From Pyrenopolyporus hunteri (lineage: Eukaryota > Ascomycota > Sordariomycetes > Xylariales > Hypoxylaceae): a stretch of 64,000 nucleotides of DNA. The stretch is from positions 1,984,001 to 2,048,000 of the forward strand of contig CADCXC010000004.1 of the NCBI GenBank assembly GCA_902806595.1, written 5' to 3'. Positions 36,570-47,663 of the stretch are shown piece by piece (within the stretch, counting starts at the first letter, position 1; each line of letters starts with the position of its first letter). Below the pieces are notes generated by a model. It saw nothing but the letters and a program-made list of their open reading frames with translations. It ran no database searches and was not told the DNA's origin. Both the position numbers and the translations under genes were made by a program.

Positions 36570-38062
36570 GCCGATCCAATAGAGTAATGAGCCGCAATAC
36601 AATATTGTGGTCTCTCAACCTATCTCAGGGCTCATCTAGAGCGTTTCTAGATTACGGTTTGCCAGCCGGTAACAAAAAAAAGGATGGATATCTAAACTGT
36701 TTTGGAGGATGGTCGAGACGGACAACGAATTGTATCATACCCTATCTGCCAATTTAGGTAGATTGCTTATGAGTTTATCGGGGAAGCATATTGGCTACAA
36801 TGTTTTTTGGGTTCAGTCGAGCCGTCCACACACCAGAATAGCGTCTTTTCAATTACAGTCTCCTGACTAATGATCTGATATTATTAAGATTCATTAATGT
36901 GAGAAATTGACATGTCATTTACCCTGGTTAAGATATTCGAATGCTAAATATGTGGTGTCTGGGTAATCTAAATAAGTCTATAGGTGGAAGGAAAATAAGA
37001 GACAACACACTAGTTAGAACATCAACAGCTGAATAGGGGATTTACATATAGTCTTCAGGTACGCGTCAACGTTATAGTAGATAGGTACTGTTAGAATTGA
37101 TGCGGTCTAAATGAAGTCAGGCACATATAAAGAATGCTGAATGTTCATTAGAAGCACATTAGTTGATTCGGATATATGTACGTTCTGGTGATGATCTACA
37201 TACATACCTACCTACTATTAGACTTGTGTTACCCGTTGAAGAGCCACAGGGGATTACTATTGGTCGAAATATTATGTCGATCTACACCAACACAACAAGC
37301 TGGGAAGTTGGTGACGTAGGTACCTGCAGTAGCTAGAAGTAATTACCAATGTACCTACCTATGGAAATCGGTAGGTTTCTTACTTTGGAGATCAATATTA
37401 CATGATATCGCCCTGTCCTTTCCATGGAACTGGGACAGTCTCTTAGGTACTCTATACCTAGGTGAGGACACTGCTCTAAGGCTGAGGTCACCGAGTGGGT
37501 TCCTTCAGCAAAACAGAGTTGCAACCTTAAGCAAGACATTAGCAACAATGGACATTTTGTGACCTGTGCGCGAACAAGAACTTTATTCTGCCGCTTTGGC
37601 CACCAGGGTTGTTCCAGACAGGCCCACCGGGCCCAGAAAAAAAGAATATAAATACCCGGCCTCTCTCCCTTCTTCTCAGTCTTCTCTTTTCCTTTTCTTC
37701 TTCATACTTACCTTGTCCAAAGAGTCCTTGCTCAAGAATAAGGGCTCTTAAGGGGGGAGACCTGCATTGCACAGCGCGGAGTCGACCCTCTTCTATTATC
37801 CTTCGTGGATCGTAGTGGGCGCAATTTTTGCTGTCATTCAAAAACCTTTTGATTTTCGTTATGATCGGTGCCTTGACGCATCGTCATGAGGAAGATTGAC
37901 TTTCTGACCTGCGTGTAGCGTAGATCTTCTGTAAAATGTGAAATGTTAGCTGTAAATTAATTCTGAGCCCTCGTAGATCCGTCGTACCCTCGCCCAACTA
38001 TGGCGTGTCGACGAATATTTAGCCACGTCAAACCATCATCCTCGATCTTCAGTAAATGACGA
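36570..38062. other. Convergent spacer
   Basis: Nearly 1.5 kb lies between the convergent ends of the membrane-protein and Zn2Cys6 genes. It is A/T-rich with no supported gene. Frames at 37333-37841 are short and appear on both strands over C/T- and G/A-rich low-complexity DNA. Confidence 0.5.
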
Positions 38063-39373
38063 CTAATCCCGGCGACTCTTTGCGTCACCAACCCACCTCT
38101 CAAACCTCTCTACGCCGTAACACATTTCCACGACCATCAAGCTGAACTCGTCGACGTCCTCGGAACGCATATCGCGAAACAGGTCCTCCGCTCTCTGGGT
38201 GAGGAATAGCGTGCCTTGCTCGCGCCACTTGCGGCACGCCTTGGACCAACTGTACGACGACGCGGCGTTCCACAAGCTATCGCGCATCGTATTAGCCACG
38301 CGGCCCGTACACTCGCCCCATCCATGCTTCATATACAGGTACACCGCTTGGAGGAAGCTGGCCACGATCCACGTGCGCCGCATGCTCTCTACCAAGATCC
38401 ACGTCCGCCAGATGATCGCGTCCCGTTCGGAACTACCCGAGCAGCTGGAATACAGAGAGTTCGTGAGGTCTGCGAGGAAACGCTCCGGCTGCAACGCGCT
38501 GCCCTCCGCGCTCTCTAGCAGCTGCTGTGTCCAGAGGGTTAGCGTTGGGATCAGCGCCTCGGCCTGCGCTCGCATCCGCACGTCGCCGTCGAAGAGCCGG
38601 ATCGTTTGGTACGTGAGCAGCGACTGTACCCGACTGACGTGATCGAACATGGACAAGCCTTTACCCGACGTTGGCATGAGCGACGTCTCAAGCGCTTGTT
38701 CCTCTAGTAGTAGCGCGACGCGGTCCTCGAGAACCCGAGCTGTGGTGGCCCTTGCATCGGCGTTGTTGCGCGTCATGTAGTACAGAGGTATGGCCGTATA
38801 TGCGTCTTGCACGCACCGCGGCATCTTCTCGCGGTAGAGGTACCGGTGGTGCAGTGGGCTGCTGCCTTCCGTCACCCACCGCTGCAGCCAACCCTGGACG
38901 TTGCCGACGAAGCGCTGGAGACAGGCGTCTAGAAGTTCCGTGGGCTGGCTCGGCGGGAGTGTCCAATCCGCAACCCACGTCTCCGGAGCCAGGAACCATA
39001 AATCTGTCGAGAGGAGGGGTGCGATATTGGCGAATGAGAGTTGCAGGGGGCCTGCTGTTGACGGTAAGTCCTCTACCCCCTCTACTAGATCCGACCCGGT
39101 GAGTTGTAGCGGAGAACAATCTAGGCTCTCTATACATGTATCGTCGCTACCAGGACCAGTCGTAGTGAGTGGGTTTACCGACCCCTCCGCGGCCGAGGAA
39201 GACAGTTCTGCGGCAGTCGCTTCTAGCTCTGCCAGAGTGACGTTTTGCCTTGCGGAAGGATATACGCAAGTGATCCCTTTGTCCACGCAGCGGCGGCACG
39301 CTGGCACAGCCTTGCTGCATTTCCGCTTAGACTTGGTACAGCCCACGCAAGCCTTCCGCCAGATCGAAGCCAT
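38063..39373 (-). CDS. Zn2Cys6 fungal transcription factor
   Basis: A single exon encodes 436 residues from the ATG of MASIWRKACVGC. The binuclear zinc cluster is complete: CVGCTKSKRKC then CRRC and C, spacing CX2CX6CX6CX2CX6C, residues about 9-37. The rest is a mostly helical region with Leu- and Trp-containing segments (WLQRWVTEGSSPLHHRYLY, IIWRTWILVESMRRTWIVASFLQAVYLY), consistent with the regulatory half of short Zn2Cys6 proteins. I see no full fungal_trans motif. It should be nuclear and bind a CGG-type repeat. It diverges from the SDR gene at 39862 over only 488 bp, an arrangement common for a pathway regulator and its target, so regulation of that SDR and perhaps the P450 is a reasonable inference. 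Confidence 0.9.
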   Translation of the reverse strand: MASIWRKACVGCTKSKRKCSKAVPACRRCVDKGITCVYPSARQNVTLAELEATAAELSSSAAEGSVNPLTTTGPGSDDTCIESLDCSPLQLTGSDLVEGVEDLPSTAGPLQLSFANIAPLLSTDLWFLAPETWVADWTLPPSQPTELLDACLQRFVGNVQGWLQRWVTEGSSPLHHRYLYREKMPRCVQDAYTAIPLYYMTRNNADARATTARVLEDRVALLLEEQALETSLMPTSGKGLSMFDHVSRVQSLLTYQTIRLFDGDVRMRAQAEALIPTLTLWTQQLLESAEGSALQPERFLADLTNSLYSSCSGSSERDAIIWRTWILVESMRRTWIVASFLQAVYLYMKHGWGECTGRVANTMRDSLWNAASSYSWSKACRKWREQGTLFLTQRAEDLFRDMRSEDVDEFSLMVVEMCYGVERFERWVGDAKSRRD

Positions 39374-39861
39374 GCTTAATCGGCTTAGCCAGTTTAGCAA
39401 AGTTAACGTTCCCCCATGAAGCCTTCACCTGTAAGACATTAGTTACAGATGGTTGAACCCGCAGATCTCATGCTTACGCATGGATATGTTTATTTGTCAG
39501 CCCGCAAAGTACGGGGAATTGTGGAGATATCTGCTTACCCCATTACCGTATAGATCAGGATATTTTCACCGTGAGCCAATGATGGCTGCGGAAAATAACG
39601 GGGTTTCATTCCGCACCTATCTTTTACCCCCGACCGTACGGTGTAGTTGACCTTGGTGATGAGCTGACATCGGACTCAGATCCGTCCCGGACTGTCCGAC
39701 TCCCTTGAATAGTGAGGCTGTACCGGAAATGTGCGTTGTCAGAGGTAATATAAAAGCGGGAATGCCCTCACATTTCTTATCCGATCCAGGACAGAGCAAA
39801 GCTTCGTAGAATCCTACCGCAAAGAATCTAACCAGAATTTCTCAAACACATCTTTATCACA
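39374..39861. promoter_or_regulatory. Bidirectional promoter, Zn2Cys6 factor / SDR
   Basis: A 488-bp spacer is shared by two outward genes. CGG/CCG triplets occur at about 39612 (CCGACCG), 39670 (CGGACTC) and 39697 (GTCCGAC), possible half-sites for a zinc-cluster factor, but I see no clear inverted CGG pair. TATAAAA at about 39750, roughly 110 bases before the SDR ATG, is a plausible TATA box. The SDR start context is TCACAATGG. Confidence 0.45.
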
Positions 39862-41021
39862 ATGGAAAAACCAGTCCTTAAACTAACCAAAACCTACCAC
39901 ACCGAGCCCTACCCGGCTATCTCGCCTCTCCGTCCCGAGCTTTCCCAGGCGGGGAAGACCGTACTGATCACCGGCGGCTCGACGGGCATCGGCTACAGCA
40001 TCGCACGAGGCTTCATAAAAGCCGGGGCGTCCAAAGTCATCATCGCCGCGCGACGTCCCGATGTTCTCTCTGACGCAGCCGCTTCCTTGTCCAAGGAGGC
40101 CGAGGACCAGGGTCGCGGCACCACTGTCCTCGGTCTCCAATGCGACCTGGACATCCCCATGGCCATCGAATATTTCTGGAATAAGCTCGCCGAGCTAAAC
40201 ACACACATTGACGTCCTCGTGCTTAACGCGGGGATCCCCGGCCCAGTGGCCCCTCTCCTGGAGCTCGGCGCAAACCGTGTCTGGGACGTTTTTAATGTGA
40301 ACGTTCGCGCGCAGATAGACTTCACGGAGAGGTTCTATAAACAGAAGACGAATACTGATAAGCCGAAGGTGAGAATACACACACAACATAGACGCACTCG
40401 CTTCCGCTCTCTCTTACGTTTTTACATCAATTTATAAGTTTGGGCTCTTAGTCCACCCAATCCTTCTCTACCCAACTTAATAGTACTTACAAGTCAAATA
40501 TTTGATATTATATTAACTCTAAGGGCGGATAGTATCTCGTTCATGTCTCAACCATGTCGATTCACAACTGGGCGACCAAGGCCGCGGCGTATCCCGCCTA
40601 TGGGCTAACTAAGAACGCGGGCGCGCTTGCACTGCAGGTCATAGCCCAGGACCTCCCACCGGAGAAGTTTCAGATCCTTAGTTTCCACCCGGGCGCCATT
40701 TTCACCCAGTCGGCGGAGAGGGTCGGTATTACTAGGGACATGTTCAAGTGGGACGACGGTATGTGTTGCTCGAGCTCCCCCTCCTAATACTCTTCAAGTA
40801 GGAGTGTAGGTATGTATACCTGGTACGACTAACACGACGTCCTGGGTGCAGTCGATCTCCCGTCTCACTTCGCAGTGTGGGCTGCCTCCCCCGAGGCCGC
40901 GTTCCTGCACGGCCGGTTCGTGTGGGCTCATTGGGATGTAGATGAGCTGAAGAGCGGCGAAATAAGGAAACGCATTGACGAGGACCCGTTCTATTTGAAG
41001 ATCGGTGTCAAGGGCTTGTAA
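39862..41021 (+). CDS. Short-chain dehydrogenase/reductase in putative metabolic locus
   Basis: Three exons, 39862-40368, 40533-40758 and 40852-41021, give about 300 residues. The first intron is long (164 nt) and the second is 93 nt with a CTAAC branch. The classical SDR core is present: KTVLITGGSTGIGYSIARG (cofactor loop near residue 38), CDLD after strand 4, VLVLNAGIPGP (NAG), HVSTMS with the catalytic serine and YPAYGLTKNAGAL with the Tyr-X3-Lys pair. Cofactor preference is uncertain; the Arg pair after IIAA might favour NADP. Substrate is unknown. It is divergent from the Zn2Cys6 gene and convergent with the P450, only 285 bp away, so it probably acts with the P450 in oxidation of a shared small molecule (inference). 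Confidence 0.9.
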
Positions 41022-41306
41022 GGAAGCGACAGGCAGACCGTGGTATGAATAAGATTAGCCTTATATTCGTGCTAGGTCGACACAGTTCAGAGAGTCGATA
41101 ATAATCTAAGGCCTCGCGGCGGGTTAAAATGACTGTTTCTTCACTGTAATGACTGCGTATCATGTGCTTACTATTATCACTCTTTGAGGAAATTGAATAA
41201 CGACATGAGGAGAATCAAGAGGATTGAGTGTCGTAGTAGGTAATATATATAAACATAGGCGGATATACACATTTAAGACCGTTCCCATAAACCTATCATG
41301 TGCCAC

Positions 41307-43036
41307 TTACCAGCCATCTACGACCGTAGCGTAAATATGCATGCCCCGAGACGGTCTAGCAGTGATGCCTCCTTTAATAAGTATATTCCTCTCGTCCAAC
41401 TCCTCCTTATTCTTAAGCTCGAACTCGAACCGGCCCGCCCACGTCGCAAGCAGACACGCGAACTCGGCTTTCGCGAACGCCATGCCGATGCAGCTCCGGG
41501 GCCCGTGGAGGAACGTCAAGAACGCATAGTTGCTCGAGGCGCCGCCGCTCGCGGCCCTCTTGTCGTCGGGCCCTTTCGGGATCCACCGTTCCGGGTTAAA
41601 CTCGTGCGCGTCGGGGCCCCAGAGCTCCGGGTCGAAGTGCGTCGCCCAGGGCACCAGCACGATGGACGTGCCCTTGGGTACCTTATGGCCGAGGATCGTG
41701 GTGTCGACGGTGGCCTCGCGCCGCGTCAGCGGCACCGGCGACAGGTACCGCAGCACCTCGCTGCACACCGCGTTCAGGTACGGCATGCGGTCGATGTCGA
41801 CGCTGGCGACGTCGCGCCCGGCGTCCAGCGGCGGCAGGTTCTCGCGGACCTCGGCGCGCAGCCGCGCCTGCACCTCCGGGTGCTTGGCCAGCAGGTACAC
41901 GGCCCACGTCATCGCCGACGCGGTCGTCTCGTGCCCGGCCGCCAGGAAGGTCATCAGCTGGTCCACCAGGTTCTCCTCCGTGAAGGCGCCCGACTCCATG
42001 GCCACGGACAGGATGTCCCGGTCCGCGGGCTCCTTGCGCTCGAGCTTCTCCTTCTTCTGCCGGATCAGGTTCCGGCACACGCCGCGGATCGTCTGCGCCG
42101 CCTCCCGCACCTTGTCGTTGTGCTTGAAGGGCAGCAGGACGACCAGCCACCGCGGGAGGAACAGCACCAGGTTGTTGAGGAAGTCGGCTTCGGCGGTGTT
42201 CGCGAACACGCTTCGGTAGGTCTGGTTCAGCTTGTTGTTCGGGTCCTTGATTGCGCCGAAGTCCTGCCCGAGACCCGAAGACCCGATTATGTCCAGCGTC
42301 ACGCGGGACGCCCAGTTGCCGACCTCTATCACCGCCGTCTTCTTAGCCTTCTCGGGATCCTCGACGACCGCCTTCTTTTGGGCTTCAGCGAGGATAGTCT
42401 CGGTCATGACTTGGACGACCTCGCGGCCCTTCTGCCAGAAAGACGGATAAAGCTCCTTGACGTGCCGGAAGGCGAAGGCGGGCATGAGGTTCTTGCGCTG
42501 GAACTTGTGTTCGTCGCCCTCTGCTACGAGGACCCCCACGCCTAGGAGACGGCTGAGCGCAAACCGAACGTCGCTGGGCTTTTCAAACTCGTAGTTCTTC
42601 GTCACTAGGACCTCCGCGAGCGCTTTCGGCCCGTTTACTAGGAGACGCTCCTGGTTGAATATACTCAAATATCGGATTATGCCATCGTTGGGGATAGTGC
42701 GGACCCTTCGCTTCTGCGTTAGCAAGACCGTAGCACAGGATTCGATTTCTTATAGGCGTACCATTCTCGCATGGGTACACCCGTAGGGTACTTTCTTATC
42801 GTCTTGAAATGTCCGTTGAGCCAGGAGCCACCTTTCGGCTCTGGCAGGCCGCGTAACGGAGAGAAAAACTTAGGGTACAGGATAACCCGCCAGGCGAGCC
42901 AGGAGAAGGCTTGTATAGCCCAGGCAGCGATGAACTCGGCGATAAATATCAAGGTGCTCCATTCCGGCCGGCGAGACGTATAATAATACGCCCACGCAAG
43001 GGATACGGCGGAGAAAGCTCGACGAGGGGTCCCCAT
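41307..43036 (-). CDS. Cytochrome P450 monooxygenase
   Basis: Exon 1 (43036-42762) and exon 2 (42705-41307) give about 557 residues. P450 signatures are complete: the I-helix AGHETTAS near residue 348, the ExxR of EVLRYLSP near 408, the PERF-like FNPERW, and the heme-binding FLHGPRSCIG with the ligand Cys near 497. The N-terminus has two hydrophobic segments (AVSLAWAYYY, LIFIAEFIAAWAIQAFSWLAW), indicating ER anchoring. The join restores MREWVRTIPNDGIIRY, the expected region before helix B. The acceptor has three AGs within eight bases, and only the third keeps the frame open. The enzyme would use a CPR partner to hydroxylate or oxidise a hydrophobic substrate that cannot be named. It converges on the SDR and diverges from the DUF1932 gene. 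Confidence 0.93.
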
Positions 43037-44809
43037 TATGAATATTCGGCGTAGCCACAACCAGCGTAGTCGGCTCTGCAGTTGCTGAGTGGCCTTTGGA
43101 GCCGATTGCTGAATGCAGCTATGTACCTATATGAAGGCTGATGTAGCGGCAGGTTTTATTAAACGAGCGGATCAGGGGTAAGCCGAATCGAAAACCATGC
43201 GCTATAGAAGCCGATCCTGAAGAGGCCTAAACGACGATTAGAAAACGGATGACAGGGCTTAACGGTCGTTCAAGTAAAGCAACGCCGATAAGCGTGTATG
43301 ACCAGTTGAGATAGGCAAATATTGATATCCAAGAGCTAACAGGACCTAGAAAATAGTGATTCCTAGGTTAGTAAAATGAAATGGGCCGTGAATTGAATAG
43401 CTACCTTAGATAATTGTTGGTCCCTTGAAGGATTGGGGATTTTTACGCCGTTACCGAGCTAATGGGATAGCGGAGTTTTTATATATGACCGTGTTGGTGT
43501 AGCTGTCATGAATCTCATGGATTTGCCCGCCGGAACGGGAACTATTAGAATCTTCCGTACCTGACGTAGTAGACGATGATGAAGCTCGAGGCTTAGCCGG
43601 ACCCTACCCCGTAGCCCTACAGGTAGACCGTAACGATAGAGCTGATTTGGTACAGATGTGTGATGAAACAAAAGCGAGACTGACTGGGCCCACCATGGAA
43701 CCCGGGATCATCGATACACGAAGATGAGATGGGGACTACCTAAGATTCATCTACGTGGGGAGAAATTCCTGACTTTTATAACTCGAACAGTCTATAGAGT
43801 AACTGGATGGGTAAAGACCAATGGATAATTCCTGATAGTAATCAGCTCAAGGCTGGTCACTCCCTTGGACGCGTAACGTGCTTCGTTAATCGATTCTACC
43901 TATTGTATCATTCTATTACTCGTTTCAAACCCAAGGTCCACGGGTATTGGTTTATTGGTTTCTGGACTAGGCGGATTGTTGCAACCAGGCAGCAGTTTAG
44001 TGCGCCGTGCCGAGGTAGACGGGATAACGTCTATAGGAGACATATATTTGATAGCCCGCTTGGTGAACAATGGGTGCATACATAGGCCGACGGAGAGATT
44101 CAAGGCGAAGTCCATGCTCGATTCGGACTAATTCCAGAATCCCATCTCAACCATGTGGCCCCCGGGCAACCCCTGCCCTTTTTGGCAAGGATGCTTCTAA
44201 ATGGGAAGGGCTATGATTGGATGACGGTTGATGGACGATCGAGATACTTGCTTTTATATCGATAGGTATATTTAAGTATATAGGGTTAGATGGGTGGGCG
44301 AGTCGAAGACAGTTACAGTAGATTACTATTCAAATTCATGAAGCTCAAGCATTCCTAAGTCCCAACTGAAAAAATCATGGAATTTCCAGGTTTGAATCGT
44401 CGTGAAATTAACTGCAAAGTCCTGTCTATGACATAACTCTCACACCAAACTTCAGGGTATTATCTAGGCGAGCAGGATAGCGTCTACCGGCATGCTGATA
44501 ACATGCACCTTACCGCGAGCGTCTTGCGTGATTTGCCAGAAATATGAAGCATCTCCCCTCTCCAGGCTTATCAGGACGCCCTTAGGACGATGGCGGCAAC
44601 CACCGGATTACTCCATGCATCATACCTGTAAATAGTACCGTGTCCTCGATGTCTTAAGAGGTATTGTGTCAGGCCAATTCTATATAAAAAAGCAATACAG
44701 ATAGAATCTCAATTAGGAAGTCTCCCTGATACCTCGAATATCAAGGTAGATATCTAGATACCAGGTAGTGTAACAAGCAGACGCTCAACCCGTCGAACCC
44801 GAGCTCAAG
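43037..44809. promoter_or_regulatory. Divergent promoter region, P450 / DUF1932 enzyme
   Basis: These 1.8 kb separate two outward genes. I find no gene. The 92-codon frame at 43807-44085 has no motif. The DNA is A/T-rich, in sharp contrast to the G/C-rich exons on both sides. A TATATAAAAAA element lies near 44682-44692, about 120 bases before the DUF1932 ATG. Confidence 0.45.
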
Positions 44810-45887
44810 ATGGCTTCCCCGCTAGCGAAGATCGGCATAATCTCCATCGGGGAAATGGGCGTCGGCATCGCCAAGCGGCTCATCGCCAGTGGATTCGCCG
44901 TCGCAAGCAACTGTGAAGGCCGAAGGTCAGTTGCCTATTACCTACCTATGCCTACCTATCTACCCCGCCATCACCACCACCACGCCATACCCCAACCCCG
45001 TCCCTAACCCCCTCACCAGCGCCGACACCATCGAGCGCGCCAAGAGCGCGCAAGTCGAGCTCCTCCGCTCCGACGAAGCGCTCGTTCGATCCTGCGCCGT
45101 GATCCTCTCCGTCGTGCCCCCGCGCGACGCCCTCGCCACCGCCCAGCGCATCGCGGACGCCTTGTCCAAGCAACCCGCCACCGCCACCGCCACCGCCGCG
45201 CCGCTGTACTACGCGGACCTGAACGCGGTGGCGCCGTCGACCGTAAAGCGCATCGCGTCCGTGCTCGGCCGCGCGCGCAGCGACGTGCGCTTCGTCGACG
45301 GGAGCATCCTCGGGGGCCCGCCGACGCCGACGGAGAACCCCGACGGGGCGGGGGAAGTAAGCTGGAAGCTGCCCAGCATCCCGACGTCGGGGCCGCACGC
45401 GGTGTCCGGGATCCCGGGGTACGGGGCGGCGCTGTCGGAAGCGCTGAACCTGCGGCACGTCTCGGAGGCGGTGGGGGCGGCGAGCGGGCTGAAGATGTGC
45501 TACGCGAGCTTCAGCAAGGGGTTCACGGCGCTGGCGATCCAGGCGTTCGCGACGGCGTCGCGGCTGGGCGTCCTGGACGAGCTGGTGGGGGAGATGCGGG
45601 CGGGCTTGCCGCGGCACTACGAGATCGCGGCGAAGGGGGTCGTGGGCATGGCGCCCAAGGCGTACCGGTGGGTGGCGGAGATGGAGGAGATCGCGCGCAC
45701 GCTGGAGGAGGAGGGCGGGTTCGCGCCGGACTCGTTCCTCGGCGCCGCCAAGGTGTATCGCACGGTGGCGGACGACACGGCGCTGGGGCAGGAGAAGATC
45801 GGGAAGCGGAAGAGGGGCACGACGGTGGAGGATGTGGCGGCTGCTATGGTCGAGGGGATGCAGTCTAAGCGGAAGAAGAATGAGTAG
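44810..45887 (+). CDS. 6-phosphogluconate dehydrogenase-like NAD-binding / DUF1932 oxidoreductase
   Basis: Exon 1 (44810-44925) and exon 2 (45020-45887) join over a 94-nt intron (donor GTCAGT, branch CTAAC, acceptor CAG), giving about 327 residues. The N-terminus is a Rossmann fold of the beta-hydroxyacid dehydrogenase type, KIGIISIGEMGVGIAKRLI, with Ser where the first Gly of GxGxMG usually stands. VILSVVPPRDA, YYADLNAVAP and FVDGSILGGPP follow the family layout. The C-terminal half, with GLKMCYASFSKGFTALAIQ and RHYEIAAKGVVGM, matches the DUF1932 domain. Members are predicted NAD(P)-dependent dehydrogenases of unknown substrate. The tail is basic (KRKRG, SKRKKNE). Exon 2 is very G/C-rich with strong third-position bias. 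Confidence 0.9.
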
Positions 45888-46231
45888 GGGGAAAGACGGG
45901 AGATAGATGTGGTGTGGATAGATGGTAGATAACCTAGAAGTATCCGAAAATAGTATTGCCGTTATAGTTCAAGACATACCGTAATTACTACGCACAACTC
46001 TTAGATTTATACCACGGAAAAGATGCTCTCATATTCTATTTGTTTGGACACTCTCATCACGTTCCGAAGCTGGCATGACACCTGGTAGAAAATGCGATAT
46101 GCATGAGACCACAATAGTTCAACACATCACCAGAGGGATGACCCGAGACGCAAACCATTCTCAATTTTCTATGCGAATTCGATAAGCCGGGAGGTGGCGC
46201 AATGGGTTAAACGACCGTCTTTGGTGGCGAA
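45888..46231. other. Convergent spacer
   Basis: About 340 A/T-rich bases between convergent 3' ends. No gene or RNA is supported. Confidence 0.5.
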
Positions 46232-47663
46232 TCACTCAATCATATCCACATCGTCGCCAGCCTGGACATTGGTGGCGGCCGGCGCAGCATCGTTGCCCGC
46301 ACTAGGATTGAAATAGTCGGCCATTTCAGCGTCCAGTTCCTCCTGGGTCTTCTTCGGTCGTCCATCTCGACCAACTCGCTCTCGTCCAGTGGGTGTACCG
46401 CCTTCACGTCGGGCTCCGGGACGTCTTCCGCCACGTTGGCGGGGGAGAGGACTACGGGACCGGCTGCGAGCACCTGGTACGTAACGATCCACGCCCCTAT
46501 CTCTGCCTGAGCGTCGTCTAGGCGACATGGAGCGCGGCCGGGAAATGCGCTCGGCCAATGGCCGGCCCGGCATGTATGCTGTGTCGAAAGGGTTACGTTT
46601 AGGAGCTGCGGATACGATCGACAAACGGATTGGTTGACCTGTAGAGACGCGGTTAGCTCATGACATTCTACTATGCGAGGATCAGATTTACCTTTGGCAT
46701 TGGCCCCATCGTATTGCCTAATAGCCTCTAACGCATCGTCGCGGTTCTCGTACGTGATGAATGCCGTACCCTCGGAGCGTCCAGCGCGGTCGTACAGCAG
46801 TTCGAGCTTGAGCACTTGACCGATCTTATTGAACAATCCCTACAGCCGTTGTTAATAGGATTCCCGCCCGGAGGCCATTCTATTGGCTCTTACGTCGAGA
46901 TCGTCCTCCGTAAGCTCGTAGTGCAGATTTTCTACTTTGATTTTGGTCCCACGCGCCTCTCTGGTACGGTTGTCAGAAGAATACTGCCATGGGTGTAAGA
47001 GATCTACATACTGAGATCGCTCTAGGGAGAGCCGTCGTCTCGGGTGTCGCGGTCGATTGCGGGCTAAGGCATGTTTAGCAATTGGGCCGTTGAGATTGAG
47101 GCGGTAGGTCGACTTACAGCTAGGGTCATCGAACTTGTCGTGAACCCACTCCCTACGCATTTGTCAGTGGACGTTGCCTATAGGTGAAAACATTGAGCGG
47201 TGTGTGTAGATACTCACGAGTCTAGGTTTCTCGAATCATCTCTAGTTGACTGTCTCGTGGAACGAGATTGCTAGTTAGCTGCTATCACTGAATGAATGTA
47301 CCATCACCGATCGAACACCGAGGCATCGAGCGTGAATCGATAACTTCGCAGGTCGCTCAAGGTAGGGAGGTGGGTAGTCGAGAAGGGGGAGGAAGAAGAA
47401 TCCACCTGCGACGGGATTGAGGTTAGCCTTCTTGCTAGGCACCTAGTATTCGTGAAGGGCATGTGGGATATTACCTTTCTTACGCCGTCGCGGGGATAAG
47501 AATCGCGTTCCCGAGGTCTGCCTCCTCCGCCGCCGCCTCGGCGAGGTCTAGAGCCTCGCTTCCTCTGCTGTAAGAAAGTCAGCGACCTATGGCAATCTAT
47601 ACTTCGTGTCGGCTTCAATCATACCTGAGATTCAGCAACAATCTCGTCGAGACTACGATCCAT
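46232..47663 (-). CDS. mlo3: Mlo3/ALY-type RRM mRNA export factor
   Basis: I assemble seven exons: 47663-47625, 47567-47475, 47249-47218, 47152-47118, 47063-46894, 46839-46692 and 46638-46232. Each join keeps the frame, giving about 307 residues. It opens with MDRSLDEIVAESQ, the helical UAP56-binding type motif of REF/ALY proteins, followed by an RG-rich segment. The 32- and 35-nt micro-exons encode STRDDSRNLDS and EWVHDKFDDPS. The single RRM runs from IKVENLHYELTEDDLDGLF through RSEGTAFITYENRDDALEAI. The C-terminus is Arg/Ser-rich (RYVPGARSRSRSPLPRQRGG) and ends with KKTQEELDAEMADYF, a second ALY-like motif. Such proteins bridge spliced mRNA, the TREX helicase and the export receptor in the nucleus. 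The micro-exons are supported only by splice signals and frame, so transcripts should be compared. Confidence 0.85.

Noticed and set aside
41298..42545. 415-codon frame on the + strand opposite the P450
   Set aside because: It is a mirror of a G/C-rich exon with strong third-position bias. Its translation is Arg/His/Leu-rich, with no domain, while the minus strand holds complete P450 motifs.
44952..45617. Minus-strand 221-codon frame opposite the DUF1932 gene
   Set aside because: It is an Arg-rich shadow of the G/C-biased exon, with no motif.
46192..46235. GGTGGCGCAATGGGTTAAACGAC resembling a tRNA D-arm (A box)
   Set aside because: No cloverleaf can be drawn and no GGTTCGA T-loop (B box) follows at the right distance. 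It lies in the 3' flank of the Mlo3-like gene.
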